A stretch of DNA of 64,000 nt from Olsenella porci. Its GTDB lineage: Bacteria; Actinomycetota; Coriobacteriia; Coriobacteriales; Atopobiaceae. Position numbers and translations under genes: made by a program. The notes beneath the pieces are model-generated. The model did not search any database. It saw only the letters and a list, made by a program, of their open reading frames with translations, and was not told where the DNA came from. Below are positions 37,830 to 46,240 of this stretch, piece after piece. The stretch lies in contig NZ_VUNC01000001.1 in the NCBI RefSeq assembly GCF_009695875.1, forward strand, positions 434,001 through 498,000. The letters are read 5' to 3'. Position 1 is the first letter of the stretch. Every line of letters starts with the position of its first letter.

Positions 37830-38156
37830 ATGACTACCATCGCTCTTTCCAATCGTTCGGGCATCTCTGGAAGCCGTCCGCGCGACGGGCGTGCGGGGAT
37901 TGGCGCCGCTAGGGGAGAGGGACGTTCCTCCGCGGCTTCCGCGGTGGCCTCCTGGCTGTGGGAGGTCGGCCTCCCCATCGTCGTCGTGGCGACTTACCTG
38001 GTGAGCCTTGCCTGCATCGTGATGGGGGTGGGCGAGGAGTGCGCTTGGACGCTCTTCCTGCTCTGCTTTAGCTTGGTCGTCGTCGCTCTGATCCTGGTGG
38101 TCCCGATTCTGCGCCACAGGGCTCTGTTCGCCCGGGAGGGCAACGGGGTGGCATAG
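37830..38156 (+). CDS. Small two-helix membrane protein, unknown function
   Basis: 108 residues. A basic, Ser/Gly-rich N-terminal half is followed by two hydrophobic helices (about 48-68 and 77-98) and a short basic tail. No known family is recognised. It resembles the product at 40822 in layout: basic disordered start, two helices, basic tail. ATG 37830 has GGGGGTGG at good distance; an in-frame ATG 15 bases upstream overlaps that site. Confidence 0.6.
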   Translation: MTTIALSNRSGISGSRPRDGRAGIGAARGEGRSSAASAVASWLWEVGLPIVVVATYLVSLACIVMGVGEECAWTLFLLCFSLVVVALILVVPILRHRALFAREGNGVA

Positions 38157-38482
38157 GGGTCCTGTGGCGCCGAGCGTGCCGGCGACCCTCGTTGCCGGCA
38201 TTTGGGCTGATGCCAAGCCGTCCGCCCGGTTGGCTGTCGCGTTGCGACCCCTCAAGGCCAAAGAAGGGGAGAGGGCAATTCACCCTCGCGGGGTTGGTTG
38301 CCCTCGAGGAAGGGTCTGTTCCGTTCCTGGTCATCGGCATCACCTGCCATACAGACGCTGGCGGCGGTGTTTTCGAGTTAGTGTGCGTCTTACCCAGCAT
38401 CCCCCCGCGCGCGGAGGGTCGCTGTAGTCCCCTTTTGAGGGCTCTCCACCGCAGATGGGACACGATTGCGAAGGGCTCGCTT

Positions 38483-38528
38483 GGCAGCGAACTCCCGAAG
38501 TGAGTGCACATATCGGGCTCTGGCTGCC
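38483..38528. repeat. 46-bp palindrome, copy B4
   Basis: Starts GGCAGCGAACTCCCGAAG, core TGAGTGCACA, ends GGCTGCC. Same length as the other copies. Confidence 0.8.
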
Positions 38529-38687
38529 ACCGAAGTAACCCCGTGGGTCGCTGCACTGCCGTCAAAACATCAAGTAATAAACTATGATGGTAAAACGTCC
38601 GCGAAGCCGCCGTGCTAGGGGGCTGAAATGCGTGCGGGTCCCACGTACAGCGCTCGGGCCACAGGCCACGTTTGCCACGTCAGGATG

Positions 38688-38715
38688 TCAATAGGCTAAG
38701 AATAGGGCGTGCCCC
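38688..38715 (+). repeat. Shared intergenic module, short copy
   Basis: Reads TCAATAGGCTAAGAATAGGG, matching the start of the modules at 8730 and 55482. Confidence 0.5.
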
Positions 38716-38828
38716 GCAAGGGGTGTGCCGGTGCGTTGTCTCCGCGTGCCATGGTCCCCTTCTATGAGTTATTCTGCGAATGTATGCTTGTCACGCGAAC
38801 CGTGCGCTCCAAGATTGGCATCAGCGCG

Positions 38829-38896
38829 TTTAACTCCCCTAGCCCTCATGCTGATTTGTGCCGTCCTATCCCCCATGAGGGCTAGCGTCACTAAGC
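38829..38896. repeat. Inverted pair of GCTTA-type elements
   Basis: CTAGCCCTCATG (38839-38850) and CATGAGGGCTAG (38874-38885) are perfect 12-base arms. The flanks TTTAACTCC and ACTAAGC match the outer parts of the elements at 26285-26476. Confidence 0.7.
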
Positions 38897-39060
38897 ACCC
38901 CATTGGGACCATGCAGGAAAGGACAAGATAGCCATCCGCGTTTCTCACCCGGTGCAGTCACATGGCCTCTCGTTGCCCGGTTTCCGCCGGGAGTGTCCGT
39001 AGGGGAGGAATGCGGGATAATCCCCCTGAGAAAGAAGCATCGCCAGAGACGGGAGACAGC

Positions 39061-40119
39061 ATGACAGACGTCAGGTTTGCGACCATTGGTACCAGTGCCA
39101 TCACCGAGCGGTTTGTCGCCGCGCTGGCGGAGGTTCCTGGCACGCGCTACGTTGCGGCGTACTCGCGCGACCTCTCCCGTGCCAAGGAGTTCGGCGAGTC
39201 TCGCGGGGCAACCCTCGCGTTCGACGACCTGAATGCACTTGCAGCGTCGGACCAGGTCGACGCCGTCTACGTGGCTTCTCCCAACGGGGCACACGCAAGG
39301 CAGGCGTCGCTTCTCGCCCAAGGGGGCAAGCACGTCCTGGTCGAGAAGGCCTTCGCGTCAAACGAGCGCGAGGCGACCGAGGCGTTCGCGCGCGCCCACG
39401 AGTCGGGGGTCGTATGCATGGAGGCTATGCGTAACCTTCACACTCCGGGCTTCCATAACGTGGCGGCAAACCTCGCCCGCGTGGGCAGGGTGAGCCAGGC
39501 GACCTTCCGGTATGGCAAGGTCACCTCGCGCATCGCCAAGCTCAGGGCGGGCGAGCACGTTAACCAGTTTGATCCCGCGCTCTCCGAGGGCGGCCTCATG
39601 GACATCGGCGTCTACGCCGTCGAGCCTGCAATCGCGCTGTTCGGGCGCCCCGAGCGCGTGAGCGCGAGCCTGCTCACCATCCCGCTCCCCTGGGAGCCGG
39701 AGCCCTCGGGCGCCAAGATCGACCTTGCGGGGAGCGTGGTCCTGAGCTACCCCCGCGCCATCGTCGACCTCAATTACAGCAAGGTAGCCAACGACTTCTA
39801 CGGCGCACAGGTGGCAGGAGATGCGGGGACGCTCATGTGGGAGCAGACCAACTGCCCAGCCGACCTCAGGTTCGTTCCCTACGAGGACAAGGGCATGGTG
39901 TACAGTGCCGCCGGTGGCAAGGCCGAGGTCATTCCCGCCAACATGCCCGACAACGACATGACCTGCGAGGTCGCGACGTTCGTCGACGCAATCAACGGTG
40001 ACGTCGACGCCCTGGGCAGGGTCGCCTTCTGCGAGCGGGTCACCGTGGGGTCCCTTGCGGTCATGGACGAGGCACGCCGCCAGGCGGGGATTCGCTTTCC
40101 CGCAGACGACGCCCGCTAG
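39061..40119 (+). CDS. Gfo/Idh/MocA-family oxidoreductase
   Basis: 352 residues. N-terminal Rossmann fold begins VRFATIGTSAITERFVAAL; AVYVASPNGAHARQ and KHVLVEKAFASNEREA include the EKP-like lysine (here EKA). The C-terminal alpha/beta domain has GGLMDIGVYAVEPA. Family members oxidise or reduce sugars, inositols or their derivatives with NAD(P); the substrate here is unknown. The PTS EIIA gene starts 8 bases after the stop, so the pair is probably cotranscribed. Confidence 0.88.
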   Translation: MTDVRFATIGTSAITERFVAALAEVPGTRYVAAYSRDLSRAKEFGESRGATLAFDDLNALAASDQVDAVYVASPNGAHARQASLLAQGGKHVLVEKAFASNEREATEAFARAHESGVVCMEAMRNLHTPGFHNVAANLARVGRVSQATFRYGKVTSRIAKLRAGEHVNQFDPALSEGGLMDIGVYAVEPAIALFGRPERVSASLLTIPLPWEPEPSGAKIDLAGSVVLSYPRAIVDLNYSKVANDFYGAQVAGDAGTLMWEQTNCPADLRFVPYEDKGMVYSAAGGKAEVIPANMPDNDMTCEVATFVDAINGDVDALGRVAFCERVTVGSLAVMDEARRQAGIRFPADDAR

Positions 40120-40127
40120 GGGGGCAC

Positions 40128-40637
40128 ATGGGACTCTTGGGAAGGCTTCGAGGGCATGGGGGAGAGAAGGGCGAGCCATCCGGCGCGCAGCTCCTCTCGC
40201 CGGTCTCCGGCCCTCTCGTGTCCCTCTCCCAGGTGGATGACCCGGTCTTCTCCACGGGCGCGATGGGGGAGGGCTTTGCCGTGAGGCCAGAGGACGAGGT
40301 CGTGCTCTCGCCCGTCTCTGGCACCGTCTCGGTGGCTGGCGCCCCCAACTTCCATGCGGTCGACATCACCGGTGACGGTGGCGTCGAGGTCCTGGTGCAC
40401 GTGGGGGTGGACACCGTCGAGATGGGCGGCCGTGGCTTCGAGGTGCTCGTCCGCCCGGGACAGCGCGTCAAGGCGGGCCAGGCGCTTCTCACCTTCTCGC
40501 GTGACCTCATCGCTTGGGCGGGGTTCGACGACGTGGTGATCGTCTCGGTCCCCAACTCCGCCGACCTCGGCGGGGTGCACATGCTCCTCGACGGGCACGT
40601 GGACGCCGGCACCCCCGTGGCGCGCGTTGGGGCGTAG
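40128..40637 (+). CDS. Stand-alone PTS EIIA(Glc)-type protein
   Basis: 169 residues of the glucose-type IIA beta-sandwich: SPVSGPLVSLSQVDDPVFSTGAMGEGFAV, then SPVSGTVSV. The two active histidines are both present, one in NFHAVDI and one in VLVHVGVDTVEM. It lacks fused IIB/IIC domains, and none is nearby, so it either donates phosphate to a distant permease or acts as a regulator like Crr. GGGGGG precedes the ATG. It is linked to the oxidoreductase upstream. Confidence 0.92.
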   Translation: MGLLGRLRGHGGEKGEPSGAQLLSPVSGPLVSLSQVDDPVFSTGAMGEGFAVRPEDEVVLSPVSGTVSVAGAPNFHAVDITGDGGVEVLVHVGVDTVEMGGRGFEVLVRPGQRVKAGQALLTFSRDLIAWAGFDDVVIVSVPNSADLGGVHMLLDGHVDAGTPVARVGA

Positions 40638-40821
40638 GGGACGGCACCTCTCTCCCCTGGAACTCCTTTGCCGGGAGCGCATCGTCGCCGGACTACGCGT
40701 GGCATTCCCCTTGCCCCTCCAACCCTCCTCCCATCGACCCTTACCCCATCCTTACGGCGCGCTGCCCCTGCGTGGACGCCCCCGCCCTACGCTTGTCTTG
40801 CAAGAACGAGCGGAGACGAGG

Positions 40822-41151
40822 ATGGGGGGTCGCATGGAGACGGCAGGGCTGGGAGTCGGCATGACGGCGGGTGCGGAGGCATCCTTCAGGGTGGACGCGA
40901 ACGACTCTGCGCCACGGGGGAGGCGTCGGGCTTCCCGGGCGTTGCTGGAGCGTGCCGACGCCATCACCTGCCTTGTGGCCCCGTCCGTAGCCGTCGCGCT
41001 GTCCCTTGCCTCGCTCGTGGTGGAACGTCTCGACCTGATGGGCGAGGTTCCCCTGGCACTCCTCCTGCTTGCTCTCGTGGGGGTGATTGCCGCCGGCTCG
41101 ATTGCGCTGGAGCGCAACTCGCGGCAGCGCCTGGGGAAGTCGCGCGCGTGA
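40822..41151 (+). CDS. Small two-helix membrane protein, unknown function
   Basis: 109 residues. A charged N-terminal half (VDANDSAPRGRRRASRALLER) precedes two hydrophobic helices (about 54-71 and 79-96) and a basic end. Layout matches the product at 37830, so the two may be paralogues, though identity is low. ATG 40822 has GGAG upstream; ATG 40834 is also possible. No family recognised. Confidence 0.5.
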   Translation: MGGRMETAGLGVGMTAGAEASFRVDANDSAPRGRRRASRALLERADAITCLVAPSVAVALSLASLVVERLDLMGEVPLALLLLALVGVIAAGSIALERNSRQRLGKSRA

Positions 41152-41280
41152 CGACTACGTGACGCCTCGGCGCCCATTGTTACGGTCTGGGAAACCGGGA
41201 CATCCTCTCTCCTCAGGGGGTGTCAAACTAACCACCAAGCCGCGCTCGTGGGGAGCGCGCAAGCATACGAGGAGTCTCTC
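41152..41280 (+). promoter_or_regulatory. Upstream region of the leu leader
   Basis: Should contain the leu operon promoter. I see TTACGG and other weak matches but no convincing -35/-10 pair. Confidence 0.3.
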
Positions 41281-41394
41281 ATGCACAGGGCAGAGGTCGC
41301 AGTTTTGGGGAATGCCGGTCGCACCATGGGGTGCGCCCTTCTTCTCGCTGCGCTCGAGCTTACCTCGCCCCTAGCGGGGCTCCCCCTAGCGTAG
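41281..41394 (+). CDS. Candidate leucine-rich leader peptide of leuACDB
   Basis: A 37-codon frame ending MGCALLLAALELTSPLAGLP then LA. Nine of 37 codons are Leu, with three in a row (CTT CTT CTC) and further CTT and CTA codons that are rare in this GC-rich genome. GAGGAG lies 6 bases before the ATG. It lies 160 bases ahead of leuA, with GC-rich inverted repeats between. This is the classical layout of ribosome-mediated attenuation, known for leuA in other Actinobacteria. The peptide itself likely has no function. Confidence 0.7.
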   Translation: MHRAEVAVLGNAGRTMGCALLLAALELTSPLAGLPLA

Positions 41395-41556
41395 GCCCTA
41401 TCGGCCCATGCCAAGGCGGCGGCAGTGCGCCGCACGCCCGTCCCTACGGTTCTCTCTATCGACCTCCCCACCCCTTTGCATGCGAGCTCCTTGGCGGCGC
41501 CACCAGACGCCGTGCCACACACGTCCATTGGCCCAAGATGGCAAGGAGCAAAGATC
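41395..41556 (+). promoter_or_regulatory. Putative leu attenuator region
   Basis: GCCCC/GGGGC repeats at the end of the leader frame (about 41367-41380) and a GGCGGC/GCCGC stem (about 41415-41433) followed by a pyrimidine-rich stretch could be alternative hairpins. The fold was judged by eye only. Confidence 0.45.
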
Positions 41557-43092
41557 ATGACCCGCAAGATCGACATCTTCGACACCACGCTTCGTGACGG
41601 CGAGCAGTCGCCCGGAGCCTCCATGAACACCGAGGAGAAGCTCGTCATCGCGCAGGAGCTGCTGCGCATGCACGTTGACGTCATCGAGGCCGGCTTCCCC
41701 ATCTCCAGCCCCGGCGACTTCCGCTCCGTGCAGGAGATCGGTCGCATGGCAGGTGACGACGCCGTGGTGGTAGGCCTCACCCGTGCCGTCGACAAGGACA
41801 TCGACCGCGCCGCCGAGGCGCTCAAGACCGCCAAGCGCCCCCGCATCCACACGGGACTCGGCGTCTCTCCCCAGCACCTGCGCGAGAAGCTCCGCATCAC
41901 CGAGGACGAGTGCGTGGAGCGTGCCATCCACTGCGTCAAGTACGCAAAGCAGTACGTGGACGACGTCGAGTTCTACGCGGAGGACGCCGGCCGTGCCGAC
42001 CAGAAGTTCCTGGAGCGTGTGATCCAGGCCGTGGTCAACGCAGGCGCCACCGTGGTCAACATCCCCGACACCACGGGCTACCAGATGCCCGACGACTTCG
42101 GCCGCCGCATCAAGGGCCTGGCCGACAACGTCATTGGCATCGAGAACGTCAAGATCTCGGTCCACACCCACAACGACCTGGGCATGGCGACCGCCCTCGC
42201 CCTGGCGGGCGTCAAGAACGGCGCGCGCCAGGTGGAGTGCACCATCAACGGCCTGGGCGAGAGGGCCGGCAACACGGCGCTGGAGGAGGTGGTCATGGCC
42301 ATCAGGATGCACGGCGACGAGCTCGACGCGCACACCGACGTCGTGACCACGGAGCTCACCCGCGCCAGCCACCTGGTGAGCAGCATCACCGGCATGCAGG
42401 TCCAGGCCAACAAGGCCATCGTGGGCGCCAACGCCTTTGCGCACAGCTCCGGCATCCACCAGGACGGCGTGCTCAAGGCCCGCGACACCTACGAGATCAT
42501 CGACCCCGCCGACGTGGGCGCCGCCGGGTCCGAGATCGTGCTGTCCGCCCGCAGCGGCCACGCGGCCCTCAAGCACCGCCTCGCCGAGCTGGGCTACACC
42601 TTCTCCGACAAGGAGTACGACGAGATCTACCAGCGCTTCCTCGAGGTCGCCGACCAGAAGAAGGAGGTCTACGACGAGGACCTGGAGTCCATCGTGCAGG
42701 AGCGGCAGCGCAGCGTGACCTCGGTCTACACCCTCGACGCCATCCAGGTCGTCTGCGGCGATGCGGCGGTGCCCACCGCCACGGTCACCATCTCCGACGA
42801 GGCAGGCGAGAAGCACGTGGTCGCCGTCACCGGGACCGGCCCCGTGGATGCCGCCTACAAGGCGATCGACCAGGTCGTCTCCACCAGCTGCGACCTCCAG
42901 GAGTTCTCGGTAAAGTCCATCACGCGCGGCATCGACGCCATCGGCGAGGTCACGGTGCGCATCTCCGCAGAGGACGGCAAGGTCTACACCGGCCGCGGCT
43001 CCGACACCGACATCGTGGTCTCCAGCGCCAAGGCATACGTCAACGCCATCAACCGCATGATCTCGACCGCCCGCTCCAAGGCGGGTAAGTAG
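41557..43092 (+). CDS. leuA: 2-isopropylmalate synthase
   Basis: 511 residues. Condenses acetyl-CoA with 2-oxoisovalerate. The catalytic barrel starts [19 protein letters not shown]; metal ligands are in [11 protein letters not shown] and [22 protein letters not shown] follows. The C-terminal LeuA dimer domain ([30 protein letters not shown]) binds feedback leucine. Length and motifs fit the bacterial LeuA1 group. AAGGAG precedes the ATG at 41557; longer in-frame starts lie in the leader and are unlikely. Confidence 0.95.
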   Translation: MTRKIDIFDTTLRDGEQSPGASMNTEEKLVIAQELLRMHVDVIEAGFPISSPGDFRSVQEIGRMAGDDAVVVGLTRAVDKDIDRAAEALKTAKRPRIHTGLGVSPQHLREKLRITEDECVERAIHCVKYAKQYVDDVEFYAEDAGRADQKFLERVIQAVVNAGATVVNIPDTTGYQMPDDFGRRIKGLADNVIGIENVKISVHTHNDLGMATALALAGVKNGARQVECTINGLGERAGNTALEEVVMAIRMHGDELDAHTDVVTTELTRASHLVSSITGMQVQANKAIVGANAFAHSSGIHQDGVLKARDTYEIIDPADVGAAGSEIVLSARSGHAALKHRLAELGYTFSDKEYDEIYQRFLEVADQKKEVYDEDLESIVQERQRSVTSVYTLDAIQVVCGDAAVPTATVTISDEAGEKHVVAVTGTGPVDAAYKAIDQVVSTSCDLQEFSVKSITRGIDAIGEVTVRISAEDGKVYTGRGSDTDIVVSSAKAYVNAINRMISTARSKAGK

Positions 43093-43152
43093 GCGTAAGA
43101 CACCCGCAGGGCCGCCGCCGGGCGGAGCCAACACCAAGAGAGAGGGACCTAC

Positions 43153-44415
43153 ATGACACGAGCCATGACCATGGCCGAGAAGATGCTTGCCGCGCACGCC
43201 GGGCTGGACGAGGTCGTTCCCGGTCAGCTGGTGGAGTGCGACCTGGACGGCGTCCTGGCAAACGACATCACCGCCCCCATCGCCATCAAGACGGTGCGCG
43301 AGATCGGGGCGGGGGTGTGGGACCCCACGAGTATCTTCCTCGTGCCCGACCACTACAGCCCTAACAAGGACATCAAGAGCGCCGAGCAGACCAAGGTCAC
43401 GCGTGACTTCGCGCACGAGATGGGCATCACCCACTACTACGAGCAGGGCTGCATGGGCATCGAGCACGCCCTTCTCCCCGAGCTCGGCGTGGTGGGCCCG
43501 GGCGACCTGGTGATTGGCGCCGACTCCCACACCTGCACCTACGGCGGCATCGGCGCCTTCTCCACCGGAGTTGGCTCAACGGACGCCGGCGTGGGCATGG
43601 CGACGGGTCGCGCCTGGTTCAAGGTCCCCGAGACCATCCGCATCCAGGTGGACGGGGAGCTTCCCGCGGGCGCGAGCGCAAAGGACATCATCCTCTACGT
43701 CATCGGCCAGATCGGCGTGGACGGCGCGCTGTACTGCGCCATGGAGTTCACCGGCTCCACCATCGCCAACCTGAGCGTCGAGGGCAGGCTCACCATCGCC
43801 AACATGGCGATCGAGGCCGGCGGCAAGGCCGGCCTGTTCGAGGTGGACGACGTTGCCCGCAAGTGGCTCGAGGGCAGGACCGAGCGTCCCTGGACCGAGT
43901 ACCACAGCGACCCCGACGCCCAGTACAAGCAGGTCATCAAGATCGACGCGGCCGACATCGTCCCCACCGTCGCTTGGCCCCACCTGCCCAGCAACACGCA
44001 TCCCGTTGCGGAGAGCCGCCACATCAAGATCGATCAGGCGGTCATCGGGTCGTGCACCAACGGCCGCATCGAGGACATGCGCGCCGCCGCCGACGTCCTG
44101 CGCGGTCGCACGGTCGACCCCAACGTCCGCTGCATCGTGATTCCCGCCACCCAGGGCGTGTGGCTCCAGTGCGTGCACGAGGGCCTCATGGACGTGTTCA
44201 TCAACGCCCACTGCGTGGTCTCCACCCCCACCTGTGGTCCCTGCCTGGGAGGCTACATGGGCATCCTCGCCGCGGGGGAGAGGTGCGTCTCGTCCACCAA
44301 CAGGAACTTCGTCGGGCGCATGGGCGACCCCACGAGCGAGGTGTATCTGGCCAGCCCCGCAGTCGCCGCGGCGTCCGCCGTCGCCGGTCACATCGCGCTC
44401 CCGTCCGACCTGTAG
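43153..44415 (+). CDS. leuC: 3-isopropylmalate dehydratase large subunit (short type)
   Basis: 420 residues. Aconitase-like subunit holding a 4Fe-4S cluster; the cysteines are in GSCTNGR and TPTCGPC. Other landmarks are GADSHTCTYGGIGAF and the end FVGRMGD. It is shorter than the 466-residue E. coli protein and belongs to the compact HacA/LeuC group common in archaea and anaerobes. AGAGGG precedes the ATG. Confidence 0.94.
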   Translation: MTRAMTMAEKMLAAHAGLDEVVPGQLVECDLDGVLANDITAPIAIKTVREIGAGVWDPTSIFLVPDHYSPNKDIKSAEQTKVTRDFAHEMGITHYYEQGCMGIEHALLPELGVVGPGDLVIGADSHTCTYGGIGAFSTGVGSTDAGVGMATGRAWFKVPETIRIQVDGELPAGASAKDIILYVIGQIGVDGALYCAMEFTGSTIANLSVEGRLTIANMAIEAGGKAGLFEVDDVARKWLEGRTERPWTEYHSDPDAQYKQVIKIDAADIVPTVAWPHLPSNTHPVAESRHIKIDQAVIGSCTNGRIEDMRAAADVLRGRTVDPNVRCIVIPATQGVWLQCVHEGLMDVFINAHCVVSTPTCGPCLGGYMGILAAGERCVSSTNRNFVGRMGDPTSEVYLASPAVAAASAVAGHIALPSDL

Positions 44416-44442
44416 TCCCCGCCCGAGCAAAGGAGATACTCA

Positions 44443-44952
44443 ATGCAGTTCAAGGGAACCGTCTTCCGCTACGGGAGGGACATCGACACCGACGTCATCA
44501 TCCCCGCGCGCTACCTCAACACCTCCGACCCGGCGGAGCTCGCCAAGCACTGCCTGGAGGACCTGGACACCACCTTCGTCAAGCGGGTCAAGCCGGGTGA
44601 CATCATCGTCGCGGACCAGAACTTTGGCTGTGGCAGCTCGCGCGAGCACGCCCCCGTGGCGATCAAGGCGGCGGGCGTCTCGGTGGTCATCGCCAAGAGC
44701 TTCGCGCGCATCTTCTACCGCAACGCCATCAACATCGGCCTCCCCATCATGGAGTGCCCCGAGGCCTGCGACGCCATCTCTGACGGCGATGTGGTCGAGG
44801 TCGACGCCGACACCGGCACCATTCGCGACGAGACCACCGGCCAGACCTTCTCGGCCCAGCCGTTCCCGCCGTTCATCCAAGAGATCATCAGCGAGGGCGG
44901 GCTCGTGGCCCGCACCAAGGCACGCCTCGCCCGCGAGGCCAAGGGAGAGTAG
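44443..44952 (+). CDS. leuD: 3-isopropylmalate dehydratase small subunit (short type)
   Basis: 169 residues. Swivel domain with [15 protein letters not shown] and the substrate-binding YGxG-like [18 protein letters not shown]. The compact length matches the short LeuC upstream. AAAGGAG precedes the ATG, 27 bases after leuC. Confidence 0.94.
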   Translation: MQFKGTVFRYGRDIDTDVIIPARYLNTSDPAELAKHCLEDLDTTFVKRVKPGDIIVADQNFGCGSSREHAPVAIKAAGVSVVIAKSFARIFYRNAINIGLPIMECPEACDAISDGDVVEVDADTGTIRDETTGQTFSAQPFPPFIQEIISEGGLVARTKARLAREAKGE

Positions 44953-44954
44953 GC

Positions 44955-46070
44955 ATGGCATCCAAGACGTACCGCATCTGCACGCTTCCAGGCGACGGCA
45001 TTGGCCCCGAGATCATCGCAGAGGGCAAGAAGGTCCTCCAGGCGGTGGGCAAGAGGGCTGGCGTGACGTTCACCTGCACCGACGCGCTCATCGGCGGCGC
45101 AGCGATCGATGCCACGGGCAGCCCGCTGCCCGACGCGACCCTGGAGGCAGCCCGTGCATCCGACGCCGTTCTGCTCTCCAGCGTGGGCGGTCCCAAGTGG
45201 GACTCCACCGATCCCAACGCCCCCCGTCCCGAGCAGGGTCTGCTGGGGATCAGAAAGGGACTGGGCCTGTACACCAACCTCCGCCCGGTCAAGATCTACG
45301 ATGCGCTGGCGGGGGCCTCGACCCTGCGTCCCGAGGTCATCAAGGGCGTCGACCTGGTAATCGTGCGCGAGCTCACGGGCGGACTCTACTTTGGCAAACG
45401 CGAGCGCTTCTACGACGAGGAGGGCGCCGGCTCCAACGGTGGTCGCGGCCAGCGTGCCTATGACACCTGCGAGTACCGCGAGTACGAGGTCGAGCGCATC
45501 GCTCGCAAGGCCTTCCAGGCAGCGCGCAAGAGGCGCAACAAGGTCACGAGCGTTGACAAGCGCAACGTCCTGGAGACGTCCCGCCTGTGGCGCGAGGTCG
45601 TCCACCGCGTGCACGACGAGGAGTTCCCCGAGATCGAGCTGGAGGACCTTCTGGTGGACAACACCGCCATGCAGCTCATCAACCGTCCCGCCGACTTCGA
45701 CGTCGTGGTGACCGAAAACATGTTCGGTGACATCCTCTCGGACGAGGCGGCCCAGATCACGGGCTCGCTTGGCATGCTCGCATCTGCGTCGCTGGGTGAC
45801 GGCGTCTCGCTCTTCGAGCCCAGCGCGGGCTCCGCGCCCGACATCGCGGGGCAGGGCATCGCAAACCCGCTCGCGCAGATCCTCTCCGTTGCCATGATGC
45901 TCACCTACGCCTTTGGGATGGACGAGCAGGCGGCATGGGTGCAGGACGGCGTTGAGCGCGTGCTGGACGACGGTTGGCGCACGCGCGACATCGCGGATGG
46001 CTCGACTCCAGCCGACCACGTGCTGGGAACCTCCGCCATGGGCGACAAGGTCGTGGAGTACCTGGGGTAG
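44955..46070 (+). CDS. leuB: 3-isopropylmalate dehydrogenase
   Basis: 371 residues. Oxidative decarboxylation of 3-isopropylmalate with NAD. Begins YRICTLPGDGIGPEI; has LLSSVGGPKWD, NLRPVKIY, VRELTGGLYFG, VDKRNVLETSRLWR and the metal/cofactor segment NMFGDILSDEAAQITGSLGMLASASLG. It starts 2 bases after leuD and ends the operon. Confidence 0.96.
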   Translation: MASKTYRICTLPGDGIGPEIIAEGKKVLQAVGKRAGVTFTCTDALIGGAAIDATGSPLPDATLEAARASDAVLLSSVGGPKWDSTDPNAPRPEQGLLGIRKGLGLYTNLRPVKIYDALAGASTLRPEVIKGVDLVIVRELTGGLYFGKRERFYDEEGAGSNGGRGQRAYDTCEYREYEVERIARKAFQAARKRRNKVTSVDKRNVLETSRLWREVVHRVHDEEFPEIELEDLLVDNTAMQLINRPADFDVVVTENMFGDILSDEAAQITGSLGMLASASLGDGVSLFEPSAGSAPDIAGQGIANPLAQILSVAMMLTYAFGMDEQAAWVQDGVERVLDDGWRTRDIADGSTPADHVLGTSAMGDKVVEYLG

Positions 46071-46094
46071 GCACATTCCCCAACGCAAGGGGGG

Positions 46095-46150
46095 AGACGC
46101 GCGCCGCTGCCGGTGGGATGGCCCACGGCGGCGGCGCGTCACCTTTCTCT
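46095..46150 (+). terminator. Terminator of the leu operon
   Basis: A long GC-rich stem (GACGCG...GGTGGG with CCCACGG...GCGCGTC) followed by CTTTCTCT. Confidence 0.75.
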
Positions 46151-46183
46151 CCCACCGTTCCCTCTGGTGGATGCACGCACAAA

Positions 46184-46216
46184 GGGGGTCCGGGGCATAT
46201 GGCTCCCGGACCCCCC
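46184..46216. terminator. Second, bidirectional hairpin between leuB and OPT gene
   Basis: GGGGGTCCGGG and CCCGGACCCCC arms. On the minus strand it is followed by TTTG and sits just after the OPT gene; on the plus strand a GTTTTCG follows a few bases later. Confidence 0.7.
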
Positions 46217-46240
46217 AAGTACGTTTTCGTTGTACGGTGG

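Larger units (their letters stand above)
38157..39060. other. Gene-free mosaic with palindromes
   Basis: No supported gene. It holds a 46-bp palindrome (38483-38528), a short copy of the CAATGG-CTAAGAAT module (38688-38715), an inverted pair of the GCTTA-type element (38829-38896) and one GGGGAGAG octamer (38266). Confidence 0.6.
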
